A stretch of 64,000 nucleotides of DNA from Cellulosimicrobium cellulans (lineage in GTDB: Bacteria > Actinomycetota > Actinomycetes > Actinomycetales > Cellulomonadaceae), in contig NZ_BJNZ01000024.1 of NCBI RefSeq assembly GCF_006539945.1, positions 1 to 64,000 of the forward strand. Reading direction: 5' to 3'. Positions 34,945 through 48,601 of the stretch are shown here, piece after piece. A model generated the notes under the pieces. It had not been told where the DNA came from. It did no database searches and saw only the letters and a list, made by a program, of their open reading frames with translations. A program made the position numbers and the translations under genes. Position 1 is the stretch's first letter. Every line of letters starts with the position of its first letter.

Positions 34945-36051
34945 GTGACCACTAACTCCCCCGGCGGAGCACCCTCGCCACGCGCCGCCAGCCCGGCCGA
35001 ACGACGCATCACGATCACCGACGTCGCGCGCGCGGCGGGAGTGTCGATCGCCGTCGTCTCCTACGCCCTCAACGGCCGTCCCGGCGTGTCCGAGCGCACG
35101 CGCCGGCACGTCCTGCGCACCGCTGCCGACCTCGGCTGGCGCCCGAGCGCGGCCGCACGCTCGCTGCGCGCCAGTGCCCGCAGCGTGGCGCTCCAGGTCG
35201 TGCACGCGGCGGAGGGAGCTGCCGGGCCCGCTCGCGCCCTGGCACTCGCGGCCGGCATGCGCGCCGTCCTCGCGGAGCACGACCTCGCCCTCAGTCTCGA
35301 GGTCACCGACGACCGGGAGGAGGGCGCCCGGGAGCTCGAGGCCGGCTGGTCCGAGCGGCGGCACGCCGCGTACGTCGTGGTCGACGCCCACGCGCGCGAT
35401 CCCCGGACCCGGGTCGCGCGCGAGGCCGCGATCCCGTTCGTCGAGGTCGCGCCCGGCCCGCCCGAGCCCGCCGCCCCGGGCGCGCGGACCTGGTTCACCG
35501 GCGACGCGGACTCCCGCGCGGCCCGCTACCTCGTCGAGCTCGGCCACCGGCGGATCGCGGTCCTCGTCTCGGACGCGCAGGACGAGGTGGCGCGCACCCT
35601 GGTCGCGGCGACCCGCGACGCAGGCGGCCCGGAGGCCCGGGTCGACGTCGTCGAGTGCCGCACGTGGGAGGAGACGCGCTCGCGTGCGGCGCGGCTCGTC
35701 GCGCACGACTCGCGCCCCACCGCCGTGCTCACCGACACGGACGTCGCCGCGCTCGCGGTGCTCGAGGCCGGACGGAGCCAGGGGCTCGAGGTCCCGTGGG
35801 ACCTGTCGGTGCTGTCCGGCGAGGACTCCGCGACGTGCCGGCTGGTCGCTCCCGCGCTGACCGCCGTGCACCGGCCCTTCCAGCGGCTCGGCGCGCACGT
35901 CGCGGACGTCGTCGTCGCACGGCTGGGTCTCGGGCGCCCGGTCGCGCGGCCCGACGCCGACCCGGCCGCGGCCCGTCCGCCCGTCGACCGCGAGCGTCCC
36001 GCCGCGCGCCTCCTCCTGCGTGGGACGACGGCGCCACCGCGGGGGGCCTAA
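34945..36051 (+). CDS. LacI-family transcriptional regulator (candidate cellulase regulator)
   Basis: A 368-residue regulator with an N-terminal LacI helix-turn-helix (ITITDVARAAGVSIAVVSYA, then LNGRPGVSERTRRHV and the hinge helix SAAARSLRA) and a C-terminal sugar-binding core (ARYLVELGHRRIAVLV; SVLSGEDSATCRLVAPALTAVHRPFQ). It resembles CelR/CebR-type repressors of cellulase genes by context, though its ligand is unknown. GTG at 34945 is chosen: CAGTGT ends 6 nt upstream, as for other leaderless genes here. Its TAA stop is part of the operator before GH6. With the divergent sensor gene and three cellulase genes sharing one palindrome, it is the best local candidate for their regulator. Confidence 0.9.
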   Translation: MTTNSPGGAPSPRAASPAERRITITDVARAAGVSIAVVSYALNGRPGVSERTRRHVLRTAADLGWRPSAAARSLRASARSVALQVVHAAEGAAGPARALALAAGMRAVLAEHDLALSLEVTDDREEGARELEAGWSERRHAAYVVVDAHARDPRTRVAREAAIPFVEVAPGPPEPAAPGARTWFTGDADSRAARYLVELGHRRIAVLVSDAQDEVARTLVAATRDAGGPEARVDVVECRTWEETRSRAARLVAHDSRPTAVLTDTDVAALAVLEAGRSQGLEVPWDLSVLSGEDSATCRLVAPALTAVHRPFQRLGAHVADVVVARLGLGRPVARPDADPAAARPPVDRERPAARLLLRGTTAPPRGA

Positions 36052-36058
36052 ACGTTTC
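36049..36058. promoter_or_regulatory. LacI-type operator upstream of GH6
   Basis: TAAACGTTTC, differing from the GH48 site at one half-site end. Its first three bases are the TAA stop of the LacI gene; the GH6 start is 103 nt downstream. Confidence 0.6.
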
Positions 36059-36160
36059 AGCCGGTAGCCGACGGCGGTCCCGGTTCGTCACGTTGTCACC
36101 GCCGGGCAGAGCCGCCCGGTGCGCGGACCCGTCCGCGCCCCCGGACCCTTGGAGGACCAC

Positions 36161-38464
36161 GTGCCATCCCGATCCAGCCGACCGCGCAGGGGCGCGGCCG
36201 TCGCCGCGTCGCTCGCGCTGCTCGCCGCCCCGCTGGTCGCGACCGCCGCGCCGGCGAACGCCGCCGAGCCACGCGTGAGCAACCCGTTCGCCGGTGCCAC
36301 GCAGTACGTCAACGAGTTCTGGTCCGCCAACGTCGAGGCCGCCGCCGATCGCGCCGGTGGCGACCTCGGTTCCCGCATGCGGGCGATCGCCGACGAGCCC
36401 ACCTCGGTCTGGATGGACCGCATCAGCGCGATCGAGGGCAACGCCGACGGCCCGGGCCTGCGGCACCACCTCGACGCCGCGATCGAGCAGAAGCAGCCCG
36501 GCGTGCCGATGGTGTTCAACCTCGTGATCTACGACCTGCCCGGTCGCGACTGCTACGCGCTCGCGTCCAACGGCGAGCTCAAGCCGAACGCCACGGACAT
36601 GGCGCGGTACAAGACCGAGTACATCGACGTCATCGCCGACATCCTCGACGACCCCGCCTACGAGGACCTGCGCATCGTCGCGACGATCGAGCCGGACTCG
36701 CTGCCGAACCTCATCACGAACATCAGCACGCCCGACTGCCAGGCGTCCGCGCCGTACTACCGCGAGGGCGTGAAGTACGCGCTGGACGCGCTCCACGACG
36801 TCGGCAACGTGTACTCCTACATCGACGCGGCGCACGCCGGCTGGCTCGGCTGGCCGAGCAACGCGGGCCCGGCGGCAAAGCTCTTCAAGGAGGTCGTGCA
36901 GTCGACGGAGGCGGGCTACGCGTCCGTCGCCGGCTTCGTCACGAACACCGCCAACTCGACCCCGCTGCACGAGCCGTTCCTCGAGGACGTCCAGCTCGGC
37001 AGCACGCCCGTGCGCTCGGCGTCCTTCTACGAGTGGAACGCCGACTTCGACGAGGCCGACTGGACGGCGCACCTCTACGACCTGCTGGTCGCCGAGGGCT
37101 TCCCGTCGTCGATCGGCATGCTCATCGACACCTCGCGCAACGGCTGGGGCGGCGAGGACCGCCCGACGGCGGTGAGCACGTCCACGAACCTCAACACCTA
37201 CGTGGACGAGTCGCGCGTCGACAAGCGCATCCACCGCGGCGCCTGGTGCAACCCCGCCGGCGCCGGGATCGGCGAGCGCCCGCAGGTCTCGCCCGCGGGC
37301 TTCCCGGAGTCGCACCTGCACGCCTACGTGTGGGTCAAGCCTCCGGGCGAGTCCGACGGCGCGTCGTCCGACATCCCGAACGACCAGGGCAAGCGGTTCG
37401 ACCGCATGTGCGACCCGACGTTCGTCTCGCCCAAGCTCGCCAACCAGCTCACGGGCGCCCTGCCCGACGCCCCGCTCGCGGGCCAGTGGTTCGAGTCGCA
37501 GTTCCGGATGCTCGTCGAGAACGCCTACCCGGCGATCGAGGGCGACGGCAGCGGCGGCCCCGCCGACACGACCGCGCCGTCGGTCCCGACGGGCCTGACG
37601 GCCGGGGCGACCACCACGACGTCGGCGGACGTGAGCTGGACCGCGTCCACCGACGACCGGGGCGTCACGGGCTACACCGTGCTCGTCGACGGCACGGCCG
37701 TGGGCACGACCGCCACGACCTCGTTCACGGTCACCGGCCTCGAGGCGGGCGCGTCCTACACCGTGACCGTCCGGGCGCGCGATGCCGCGGGCAACGTCTC
37801 GGCCGCGTCCGCGCCGCTCACCGTGACCACGGACGAGGACGGCGGCTCGGGCGGCGACGACCAGGCGCCGTCCGCCCCGACCGGGCTGCGGGTCTCGGGC
37901 GTGACGACCTCCACGGTCGCGCTCGCATGGAGCGCGTCCACCGACGACACGGGCGTGACCGGCTACCGCGTGTTCCGCGACGGGACGCAGGTCGCCCAGG
38001 TCACGACGACGTCGTACACGGACACCGGCCTCGCCGCCGGCACCGCGCACGTCTACGCGGTCCGTGCGGTCGACGCGGCAGGCAACGTGTCCGCGACGTC
38101 CGGCACGGTGACCGGCACGACCGAGGACGACACGCCCACCCCGGTGGGCGCGTGCACGGTCGCGTACACCGCGAGCTCGTGGAACACCGGGTTCACGGGG
38201 TCGCTGCGGATCACGAACGACTCCGCCGCCGCCCTGCAGAACTGGACCCTGACGTTCACCTTCGCGAACGGCCAGACGATCACGCAGGGCTGGTCCGCGC
38301 AGTACGCGCAGTCCGGCTCGACCGTCACCGTGACCCCCGCCGCGTGGAACACCACGCTCGGCGCGGGCGCGAGCGTCGAGGTCGGCTTCAACGGCTCCCA
38401 CACCGGGACCAACACCGAGCCGACGTCCTTCACCCTGAACGGCGCGACCTGCGCGGTCGCCTGA
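36161..38464 (+). CDS. Secreted GH6 cellobiohydrolase with two FnIII domains and CBM2
   Basis: A 767-residue secreted non-reducing-end exoglucanase (Cel6B/CbhA-like). The signal peptide ends near residue 34 (APANA|AE). The GH6 domain (about 40-458) shows VIYDLPGRDCYAL (first family signature), ATIEPDSLPNL (second), and the long C-terminal loops (LIDTSRNGWGG; HAYVWVKPPGESDG) that close the tunnel in exoglucanases. Two fibronectin III domains (467-557 and 566-657), similar to each other, and a C-terminal CBM2 (662-767) follow. The GTG at 36161 has GGAGGA just upstream. A shared operator overlaps the previous stop codon. It would act with the GH48 enzyme from opposite cellulose ends. Confidence 0.96.
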   Translation: MPSRSSRPRRGAAVAASLALLAAPLVATAAPANAAEPRVSNPFAGATQYVNEFWSANVEAAADRAGGDLGSRMRAIADEPTSVWMDRISAIEGNADGPGLRHHLDAAIEQKQPGVPMVFNLVIYDLPGRDCYALASNGELKPNATDMARYKTEYIDVIADILDDPAYEDLRIVATIEPDSLPNLITNISTPDCQASAPYYREGVKYALDALHDVGNVYSYIDAAHAGWLGWPSNAGPAAKLFKEVVQSTEAGYASVAGFVTNTANSTPLHEPFLEDVQLGSTPVRSASFYEWNADFDEADWTAHLYDLLVAEGFPSSIGMLIDTSRNGWGGEDRPTAVSTSTNLNTYVDESRVDKRIHRGAWCNPAGAGIGERPQVSPAGFPESHLHAYVWVKPPGESDGASSDIPNDQGKRFDRMCDPTFVSPKLANQLTGALPDAPLAGQWFESQFRMLVENAYPAIEGDGSGGPADTTAPSVPTGLTAGATTTTSADVSWTASTDDRGVTGYTVLVDGTAVGTTATTSFTVTGLEAGASYTVTVRARDAAGNVSAASAPLTVTTDEDGGSGGDDQAPSAPTGLRVSGVTTSTVALAWSASTDDTGVTGYRVFRDGTQVAQVTTTSYTDTGLAAGTAHVYAVRAVDAAGNVSATSGTVTGTTEDDTPTPVGACTVAYTASSWNTGFTGSLRITNDSAAALQNWTLTFTFANGQTITQGWSAQYAQSGSTVTVTPAAWNTTLGAGASVEVGFNGSHTGTNTEPTSFTLNGATCAVA

Positions 38465-38469
38465 CCCGA

Positions 38470-38507
38470 CGCCGACGGCCGGGGCGCGTGCGCCCCGGCC
38501 GTCGGCG
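38470..38507 (+). terminator. Terminator after the GH6 gene
   Basis: An 18-nt perfect inverted repeat (38470-38487 with 38490-38507), 5 nt after the stop; the innermost pair must open to form the loop. Confidence 0.75.
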
Positions 38508-38576
38508 CGCCGAGGGAAGGCGTGCTGCGGCGGTCCCCGGCGCGCGAGCGGGCCACACGTCCCGCACGATGACCGG

Positions 38577-39559
38577 GTGCGACTGCGTCGGGTGTCCGTG
38601 ACCTCCCCCGGGTACTCGCGGCGCCCGAAGGGCGACTCGTGGGTGTTCCTCGACGTCGAGGGGCTCCCGCTCGGCGACGAGGACGAGCTCGTGCGGTGCA
38701 CGCGCCTCGCGGTCCCGCCCGCCTGGTCCGACGTCTGGATCTGCCGGTACCCGAACGGGCACATCCAGGCGTTCGGGCGCGACGTCGCCGGTCGCGGCCA
38801 GTACCTGTACCACGAGCAGTGGCAGGTAAGGCGCGCGCGACGCAAGCACGACCACGTGCTCGACGTGGGCCGGCGCCTGCCCGCGGCCCGGCGCCGCGTC
38901 GAGCGCGAGCTCGCGCGGCCCGGCATGGGTCGTGACACGGTGCTGGCCCTCGCCTTCCGGCTGCTCGACCTCGCGTACTTCCGCGCCGGCGGCGAGATCT
39001 ACGCGAAGCAGAACAACAGCTATGGCCTGGCGACGATCCGCAAGGAGCACGCACGGGTGCGGCGCGACGGGAGCGTCCACTTCCACTACCCCGCGAAGTC
39101 GGGGCAGGTGCGCGACGTCGTCGTGGACGACCCGGTGGTCGCCGAGCTCGTCACGACGCTCAAGCGGCGCCGCGGCGGCGTCGAGCTGCTCGCGTGGCGC
39201 GAGGACGGCCCCGACGGGCGCGCCGTGTGGCACGACGTCACGAGCGCCGACGTCCAGGCGGGCATCAAGGAACGGCTCGGCGACGACGCGACGCCCAAGG
39301 ACTTCCGCACCTGGCACGCGACGGTGCTCGCGGCGCGCGCGCTCGCGGACGCAGGGGCCGCGCCCGCCTCCGAACGGGCGCGGCGCAAGGTCGTCACGGG
39401 GATCGTCAAGGACGTCGCGGAGGAGCTCGGGAACACCCCCGCCGTCGCACGGTCGTCGTACATCGACCCGCGCCTGTTCGACCTGTGGGAGCGCGGTGAG
39501 ACCATCGGGTCCACGCGGTCGCAGACGCGCGCCGAGCGCGAGCTCCTGGAGCTCCTCTC

Positions 39560-39563
<4 letters not shown>
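38577..39563 (+). CDS. DNA topoisomerase IB (eukaryotic/poxvirus-like)
   Basis: A 328-residue type IB topoisomerase that relaxes supercoils through a 3'-phosphotyrosine. The N-terminal domain ends near residue 85; the catalytic domain has AKQNNSYGLATIRKEHA (Arg and Lys of the active site), KDFRTWHATVLAA (Arg and His), and the nucleophile Tyr295 in ARSSYIDPRLFDLW. Bacterial TopIB is patchily distributed but common in actinobacteria. The GTG at 38577 has CACGAT ending 6 nt upstream, suggesting a leaderless mRNA. Its stop overlaps the SDR gene start (GTGA). Confidence 0.94.
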
Positions 39564-43811
<4,248 letters not shown>

Positions 43812-43836
43812 GCCCGCGGGGCAGCCGCGGATGATC

Positions 43837-43875
43837 GTCGCCCGCGCCGGGACGCTGCTCCCCGGCGCGGGCGAC
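43837..43875. terminator. Terminator between GH9 and the thioesterase gene
   Basis: A perfect 15-bp stem (43837-43851 with 43861-43875), 9-nt loop, in the convergent gap; it ends 2 nt before the stop of the minus-strand thioesterase gene. Confidence 0.75.
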
Positions 43876-43877
43876 CG

Positions 43878-44375
43878 TCATCTCCGGCGGCGGAAGGTCA
43901 GCGGCTCCTCGACGAACGGCTCCCACGCCGCACGCTCGGTCTCCGTGATGCGGCGGGGCGCGCCGGTCGACGCGTCGACCACGACGATGGTGGTGACCGC
44001 CTTCGCGTAGGGGGCGCCGCCCGAGGTGGGGCCGGTGCGCTCGAAGCGGGCTGCGCCGTCGTGCACCTCGTAGCAGACCTCCAGGCTCGCGCCGCCCAGG
44101 TGCCCGATCCACAGCTCCACCCGCACGGGCGTCCGCGTGAAGCCGAGCGGGCGCAGGTACTCGATCTCCTGCCGCGCGACGAGCGTGTGGCTCGTCGCGG
44201 CCGGACCGGTCTCCAGGACCGCCGTGGGCCAGGCGTCCTCACCGGCCTCGGGGTGGGTCCAGAACGCCGTGATGCGCGCGTCCTCCAGCAGCCGGAACAT
44301 CTCGACGTTGTTCACGTGGGCGTACGCGTCGAGGTCCGACCACCGCAGGGAGACGGGGACGTGCAGGCGGGTCAT
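43878..44375 (-). CDS. 4HBT-family acyl-CoA thioesterase (hotdog fold)
   Basis: A 165-residue single-hotdog thioesterase of the YbgC/4-hydroxybenzoyl-CoA type. LRWSDLDAYAHVNNVEMFRLLEDAR is the family active-site segment (quoted in part: WSDLDAYAHVNN), with the catalytic Asp. The substrate acyl-CoA is not known. The ATG at 44375 follows AGAGGA; the frame extends to 44522 but crosses an inverted repeat that probably terminates the upstream GTPase operon. Convergent with GH9. Confidence 0.9.
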   Translation of the reverse strand: MTRLHVPVSLRWSDLDAYAHVNNVEMFRLLEDARITAFWTHPEAGEDAWPTAVLETGPAATSHTLVARQEIEYLRPLGFTRTPVRVELWIGHLGGASLEVCYEVHDGAARFERTGPTSGGAPYAKAVTTIVVVDASTGAPRRITETERAAWEPFVEEPLTFRRRR

Positions 44376-44478
44376 GGAGGGTCCTCTCGCTCGACGGTGG
44401 CACACCCATTCTCCCCTCCCCCACCCCCTCGCCGCCGCCGGCCGCCGGCCGCCGGCGAGAACGACACCACCCGCCGTC

Positions 44479-44531
44479 GAACACGACATGGGGGTCGTCA
44501 TGGGCCTGTGAACGACCCTCATGTCGTGTTC
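44479..44531 (-). repeat. 20-bp inverted repeat (terminator-like) after the first GTPase pair
   Basis: GAACACGACATGGGGGTCGT (44479-44498) pairs with 44512-44531, with a single G-U type mismatch and a 13-nt loop. An imperfect CCGCCG/CGGCGG extension lies outside. It starts 16 nt after the GTPase stop at 44547, so it can act as that operon's terminator; its less GC-biased sequence suggests a dispersed intergenic palindrome. Confidence 0.65.
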
Positions 44532-44546
44532 GGCGGCAGCGGGTCG

Positions 44547-46334
44547 TCAGGAGGCCGCGACGAGGGCCGCGGCGCGACAGCTCGCGAGCGCGGACAGCTC
44601 CTCGCCCACCGGGAGCCGTACGAGGCGGTCCGCGACCTGCCCGACGGCGTCGCGCAGGCGGCGTCGGGCCCGGGCCGCACGGCGACGCCCGCCGACGGAC
44701 GCGGCGGCGCGCGAGAGCAGGGCGACGAGGACCCCGACGACGATGCCTCCGAGCGCGAGCAGGGTCGGCCACGGGAGCTCGGGGGCTCCCGGCCCGCCGA
44801 GCGTGAGCACGGGCGTCGGCGGCTCGGGCAGGCGCAGGTACGTGAAGCCCCACAGCGCGGCGAGCCACAGCAGACCGACCACGAGCGCCGCGAGCACGAC
44901 CCACTGCAACGCGCCCACGACGCGCCACCACCCGGGACGGCGCGACGCCTCGAGCTCCGTCCCGGCCACCGCCTGGTCGAGCGCGTCGGGGAGGTCCGCG
45001 GCTCCTTCGGAGGCCCGACGGCGCACGGCGAGCGCCCAGTCGTCGGGAAGTCCCGCGGTGGCCTCGGAGGCGTAGTCGCGCACGGCCGTCTGCGCACCGG
45101 CGCGCAGTGCCGCGCCGACCGCGGGGAGCGACGTCCGGGCGAGCTCGGGGCGCACCCCGGCCTCGCCTGCCCCGAGCTCCTTCGCGGCCCTCGCGCGGGC
45201 AGACCCCGGCGCGGGACCGGCCCGCAGCCCGATGCGCCGCAGCGGGTCGGGGCGGAACCGCCCGACCCAGCGTGTGACGGGCCATCCGGTCGCGGCACGC
45301 GCGTCGCGGACCGCCGAGCCCCGCACGGCCGCGACGACCGTCGGCACGCCCGCGGCGGCCTCGAGCGCGTCCACGAGGCCGTCGCGCGCCCGGCGTGCGG
45401 CCCGCTCCGGGACGGGTTCGCCGCACGCGACGGCGACGCGACGGGCCACGGCGCGCACGTCGGCGGCGAGCCGGTCGTTCGCCGCACGCCGTCGCGCCGC
45501 GGCGTCCGCGAGCAGGCCGCGCAGCTCGTCCAGGCCCTGGCCCGTGCGCGCCGAGACCCCGAGGACGCGCGCGTCACCGAGCCCGTCCTCGGCGGCGAGC
45601 CGGCGCAGGTCTGCGAGGCACGCGTCCGCGTCGGCGGGCGAGAGCCGGTCCACCTGGTTGAGCACCAGCACGACGACCGAGCCGTGCCCCGCGAGCGGGC
45701 GCAGGTAGCGCTCGTGCAGCGCGGCGTCCGCGTACTTCTGCGGATCGACGACCCACACGAGCAGGTCCGCCCGCTCGACGAGGCGCTCCGCGCGCACGCG
45801 GTGCTCGACGACGACAGAGTCGTGGTCGGGCAGGTCGAGCAGCACGAGGCCGCTCGTGACCTCTGCGGCGCGCCGGCCCTTGAGGAGCCCGCGGAGCCCG
45901 CCGCCCGCCCGCGCGTCGTCGGGGTCGCCCGACGTGAGCGGCGTGCCCATCTCGTGCCGGCGTCGCACCTCCAGCCAGTCGAGGAGGGCCCCGGCCCCCG
46001 CCGCCCCGTGCGTGGTACCGGGCGGAGTGGCGCTCGCCGGGTGCGCCGCCCCGCCGGTGCCCCACACGGCCGCCAGCGGGTGCGACGTCGTCGGCCGCTG
46101 GATCCCGACTCGGGCCAGGTCGTCCCCGGCCAGCGCGTTGAAGACCGACGACTTGCCCGAGCCCGTCGCGCCGGCGAGCGCGACGACGGTGTGGTCGGCG
46201 GAGAGGCCCGCCCGCTCGCGCGCACGCGCGACGACGGTGCGCGCGTCGGCGAGCAGGTCGGCGTCCACGCGCCCGTCGCCCGCGCGGACGGCGGTCTCGA
46301 GGGCGGTCGTGCGCGCGGCGAGGTCGATCGTCAT
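44547..46334 (-). CDS. YfjP-like membrane-anchored GTPase (second gene of pair 1)
   Basis: A 595-residue P-loop GTPase. G1 is GATGSGKSSVFNAL, the G3-like motif is LLDLPDHDS, G4 is NQVD, and G5-like SARTGQG follows. Two transmembrane helices near residues 445-470 and 500-525 (ALQWVVLAALVVGLLWLAAL; LLALGGIVVGVLVALLS) anchor the C-terminal part. The signature LVWVVDPQKYADAALHERYL is shared with the paralogue at 51130-52716. Its start ATG overlaps the stop of the upstream GTPase gene by 4 nt. Dynamin-like membrane work, as for Streptomyces DynA/DynB, is inferred from the G domain, the membrane helices and the pairing. Confidence 0.82.
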   Translation of the reverse strand: MTIDLAARTTALETAVRAGDGRVDADLLADARTVVARARERAGLSADHTVVALAGATGSGKSSVFNALAGDDLARVGIQRPTTSHPLAAVWGTGGAAHPASATPPGTTHGAAGAGALLDWLEVRRRHEMGTPLTSGDPDDARAGGGLRGLLKGRRAAEVTSGLVLLDLPDHDSVVVEHRVRAERLVERADLLVWVVDPQKYADAALHERYLRPLAGHGSVVVLVLNQVDRLSPADADACLADLRRLAAEDGLGDARVLGVSARTGQGLDELRGLLADAAARRRAANDRLAADVRAVARRVAVACGEPVPERAARRARDGLVDALEAAAGVPTVVAAVRGSAVRDARAATGWPVTRWVGRFRPDPLRRIGLRAGPAPGSARARAAKELGAGEAGVRPELARTSLPAVGAALRAGAQTAVRDYASEATAGLPDDWALAVRRRASEGAADLPDALDQAVAGTELEASRRPGWWRVVGALQWVVLAALVVGLLWLAALWGFTYLRLPEPPTPVLTLGGPGAPELPWPTLLALGGIVVGVLVALLSRAAASVGGRRRAARARRRLRDAVGQVADRLVRLPVGEELSALASCRAAALVAAS

Positions 46335-48355
46335 GCGCGCTCACCGCCCAGGAGCCGCCGCCAGAACCCGGGGCGCGGCGCAGGCTCCGACCCGTCTTCG
46401 CCGGGGGCGGCGAGCGGCGCGTCCTCCGGCGTCGCACGCCACCCCGCACCGCGCAGGAGCCGCGCGGCGTGCCGTCCGACCGCGGTGCGTCCCGCGTCGG
46501 GGCCCGTGCCCCGCGCGGAGCGCTCGACGCGCGCCGCCGCCTCGACCGCCCGCGCGGCCTCGCGCACCGAGCGCGCCGTCTCGTCCGCGTCGGCGGTACC
46601 GAGCGCGTCGAGCTGGGCCGTGTAGCGCCTTGCCTCGTCGTCGAGCACGGCCCGCACCCGCTCGGCGAGGCGCTCGCGCGCGGTCCGCGTGAGGCGTCGT
46701 ACCGCGTCGTCGCCGAACACGGCCTCGAGCAGCTTCTGCGCGAGGATCGCCGTCCCTCCGGCGATGCCGACCTCGGCGCCCGTGAGGCCGCCCGTCGACG
46801 CGAACACCACGACCATGAGGCTCAGCCCCAGGCCGTTGATCCCGAACGACAGCGCGCGTGCCGCCCCGCGCTTGCCCGCGCCCTGCTCGCGCACCAGGTC
46901 GAGGACGTCCGACTGCCAACCCCGGATCTCCTCGGCGACCCGCGCCCGCACGCCCGCGGACGACCGCGACAGGTCGAGCCCGTCCAGCAGGGCCGTGCCG
47001 GCGGGGTCGGCGCGCCACCCGCCGTACGCGCGCTCCGCGGCCGCGTCGGTGGCGTCGAGCACGACGGCCTCCAGCCCGTGCGCGATCGCCTGCTCCACCT
47101 GCGGCGCCTGCGCGGGTCGCCCGCGGAAGAACGCGGCGACGGCGTCGCGCACGCGCCCGACGCCCTGTTCCACCGACCGGAACAGCTCGCTCGTCCCCAC
47201 GTAGTCCTGCCAGCGCGCGAGCACCTCACCGCGCAGGAGCGCCCCGTCGCTCGTCGCGGCGTCCACGGTCGTCGCCGCCTCGTCGTACGCGCGCCCGACG
47301 ACGGCCCGCAGCCGCGCGTCGGACGTCGCCTGGGCGTCGGCCGCGCCCGCCACGAGCACGGCCCGGCGCACGAGGTCGTCCACGACCCCGTCGCGCGTCG
47401 CGGTCGCGACCCGGTCGCGGGCGTCCCCGTCGGCACCGAGCGCGGACAGCCACGACGCGACCTCGGCGACCGAGGGCTCCGGGAGGAAGCCGTCCACGAG
47501 CTCGGACTCCCCCACGGCGAACAGCGGCGCGGCGTCCAGGCCGTTCTCGTCCATCATGCGGCGCAGGTCGTCGGCCACGGCCTCGGCGCCCGGGTCGACC
47601 CGGTCGAGCACGATCGCGACCTGCGCGCGACGCTCGGCCGCGCGGTGCAGCAGGTCCCACGGGACCGCGTCGGCGTAGCGCGCGGCCGTCGTGACGAAGA
47701 GCCACAGGTCCGCGGCCGCGAGGAGCTGGGCGGCGAGCTCGCGGTTCGCGGTCTCCACGGAGTCGACGTCGGGCGCGTCCACGAGCGCGAGCCCTTGCGG
47801 CAGCGCGTCGCTCGCCACGAGCCGCAGCGTGCGCGTCGGGTCGGGCGGCGACGCGGTCGCGGTCCCGCCCGGGGACGCGTCCCCGCGCGGGCCGTGCTCG
47901 CTCACGCGTGCAAGGCCCGGCAGGACGCGGTCGGTCGAGAACCACCGCTCGTCGAGCGGGTGGTGGACCAGCACAGGGGCGCGCGTCGTGGGGCGGAGGA
48001 CCCCAGGCGCGGACACGTGCTCGCCGAGCAGGGAGTTCACGAGCGTCGACTTGCCGGCACCGGTCGACCCGCCGACGACGACGAGCAGCGGCGCGGAGTG
48101 CGACCGCAGGCGCGGCAGCAGGTAGTCGTCGAGCTGGTGCACCGCCAGGTCGAGGTCCTCGCGCGCGGCGGCCGCGCCCGGCAGGTCCAGCGGCAGCCGC
48201 GCGGCCGCGAGCCGTCCCCGCAGGATCTCCAGGGACTCGACGAGCCCGGCCGTCGCCGCGGCGCCCGCGGCGATCCCGCCGGGGTGCGGGTCGTCGGCCG
48301 TCGGCTCGGTGACGTCGCGGAACGCGTCGTCTCCGGGGTCACCGCTGGCCGTCAT
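46331..48355 (-). CDS. Dynamin-like GTPase (first gene of pair 1)
   Basis: A 674-residue large GTPase: G1 GGSTGAGKSTLVNSLLG, G2-region RPTTRAPV, G3-like LVDAPDVDSV, then LWLFVTTAARYADAVPW, which recurs in the paralogue at 52713-54395. The C-terminal half is helical, with a hydrophobic hairpin (SFGINGLGLSLMVVVFASTG and GIAGGTAILAQKLLEAVFG) suited to membrane insertion, and a helical tail. G4 is LDRVD in place of NKxD. ATG at 48355 is preceded by CAGACT ending 6 nt upstream, suggesting a leaderless mRNA; an in-frame codon at 48373 is less likely. It overlaps the next GTPase gene by 4 nt. Confidence 0.82.
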   Translation of the reverse strand: MTASGDPGDDAFRDVTEPTADDPHPGGIAAGAAATAGLVESLEILRGRLAAARLPLDLPGAAAAREDLDLAVHQLDDYLLPRLRSHSAPLLVVVGGSTGAGKSTLVNSLLGEHVSAPGVLRPTTRAPVLVHHPLDERWFSTDRVLPGLARVSEHGPRGDASPGGTATASPPDPTRTLRLVASDALPQGLALVDAPDVDSVETANRELAAQLLAAADLWLFVTTAARYADAVPWDLLHRAAERRAQVAIVLDRVDPGAEAVADDLRRMMDENGLDAAPLFAVGESELVDGFLPEPSVAEVASWLSALGADGDARDRVATATRDGVVDDLVRRAVLVAGAADAQATSDARLRAVVGRAYDEAATTVDAATSDGALLRGEVLARWQDYVGTSELFRSVEQGVGRVRDAVAAFFRGRPAQAPQVEQAIAHGLEAVVLDATDAAAERAYGGWRADPAGTALLDGLDLSRSSAGVRARVAEEIRGWQSDVLDLVREQGAGKRGAARALSFGINGLGLSLMVVVFASTGGLTGAEVGIAGGTAILAQKLLEAVFGDDAVRRLTRTARERLAERVRAVLDDEARRYTAQLDALGTADADETARSVREAARAVEAAARVERSARGTGPDAGRTAVGRHAARLLRGAGWRATPEDAPLAAPGEDGSEPAPRPGFWRRLLGGERA

Positions 48356-48451
48356 GCCGCCAGTCTGCCGCAACGCCGCTGGTCAGGCCCGGTGTGACAC
48401 GGTCGGGGCTCCGGACCGCCCGCACGGGTCCGGGCAACGGCCTGCTGAGGT

Positions 48452-48492
48452 GCCCGACGCTCGCCGCGTGAGAGCAGCTCACGGCGTCGGGC
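48452..48492. terminator. Hairpin between ettA and GTPase pair 1
   Basis: GCCCGACGC (48452-48460) pairs with GCGTCGGGC (48484-48492) around an inner GTGAG/CTCAC stem. Second of two hairpins downstream of ettA. Confidence 0.5.
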
Positions 48493-48548
48493 TCGGCGTC
48501 GCGTCGGGTCACCACGTCTTCCCGTCTCCGAGCCGCCCCGTGCGCACG

Positions 48549-48581
48549 GACGCCGGGCGGGAACGCGTCCCGCCCGGCGTC
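48549..48581 (-). terminator. Terminator after ettA
   Basis: A perfect 14-bp stem (48549-48562 with 48568-48581), loop ACGCG, 20 nt after the ettA stop. Confidence 0.75.
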
Positions 48582-48601
48582 GCGTGCTCGACCGGCCTCG
48601 C

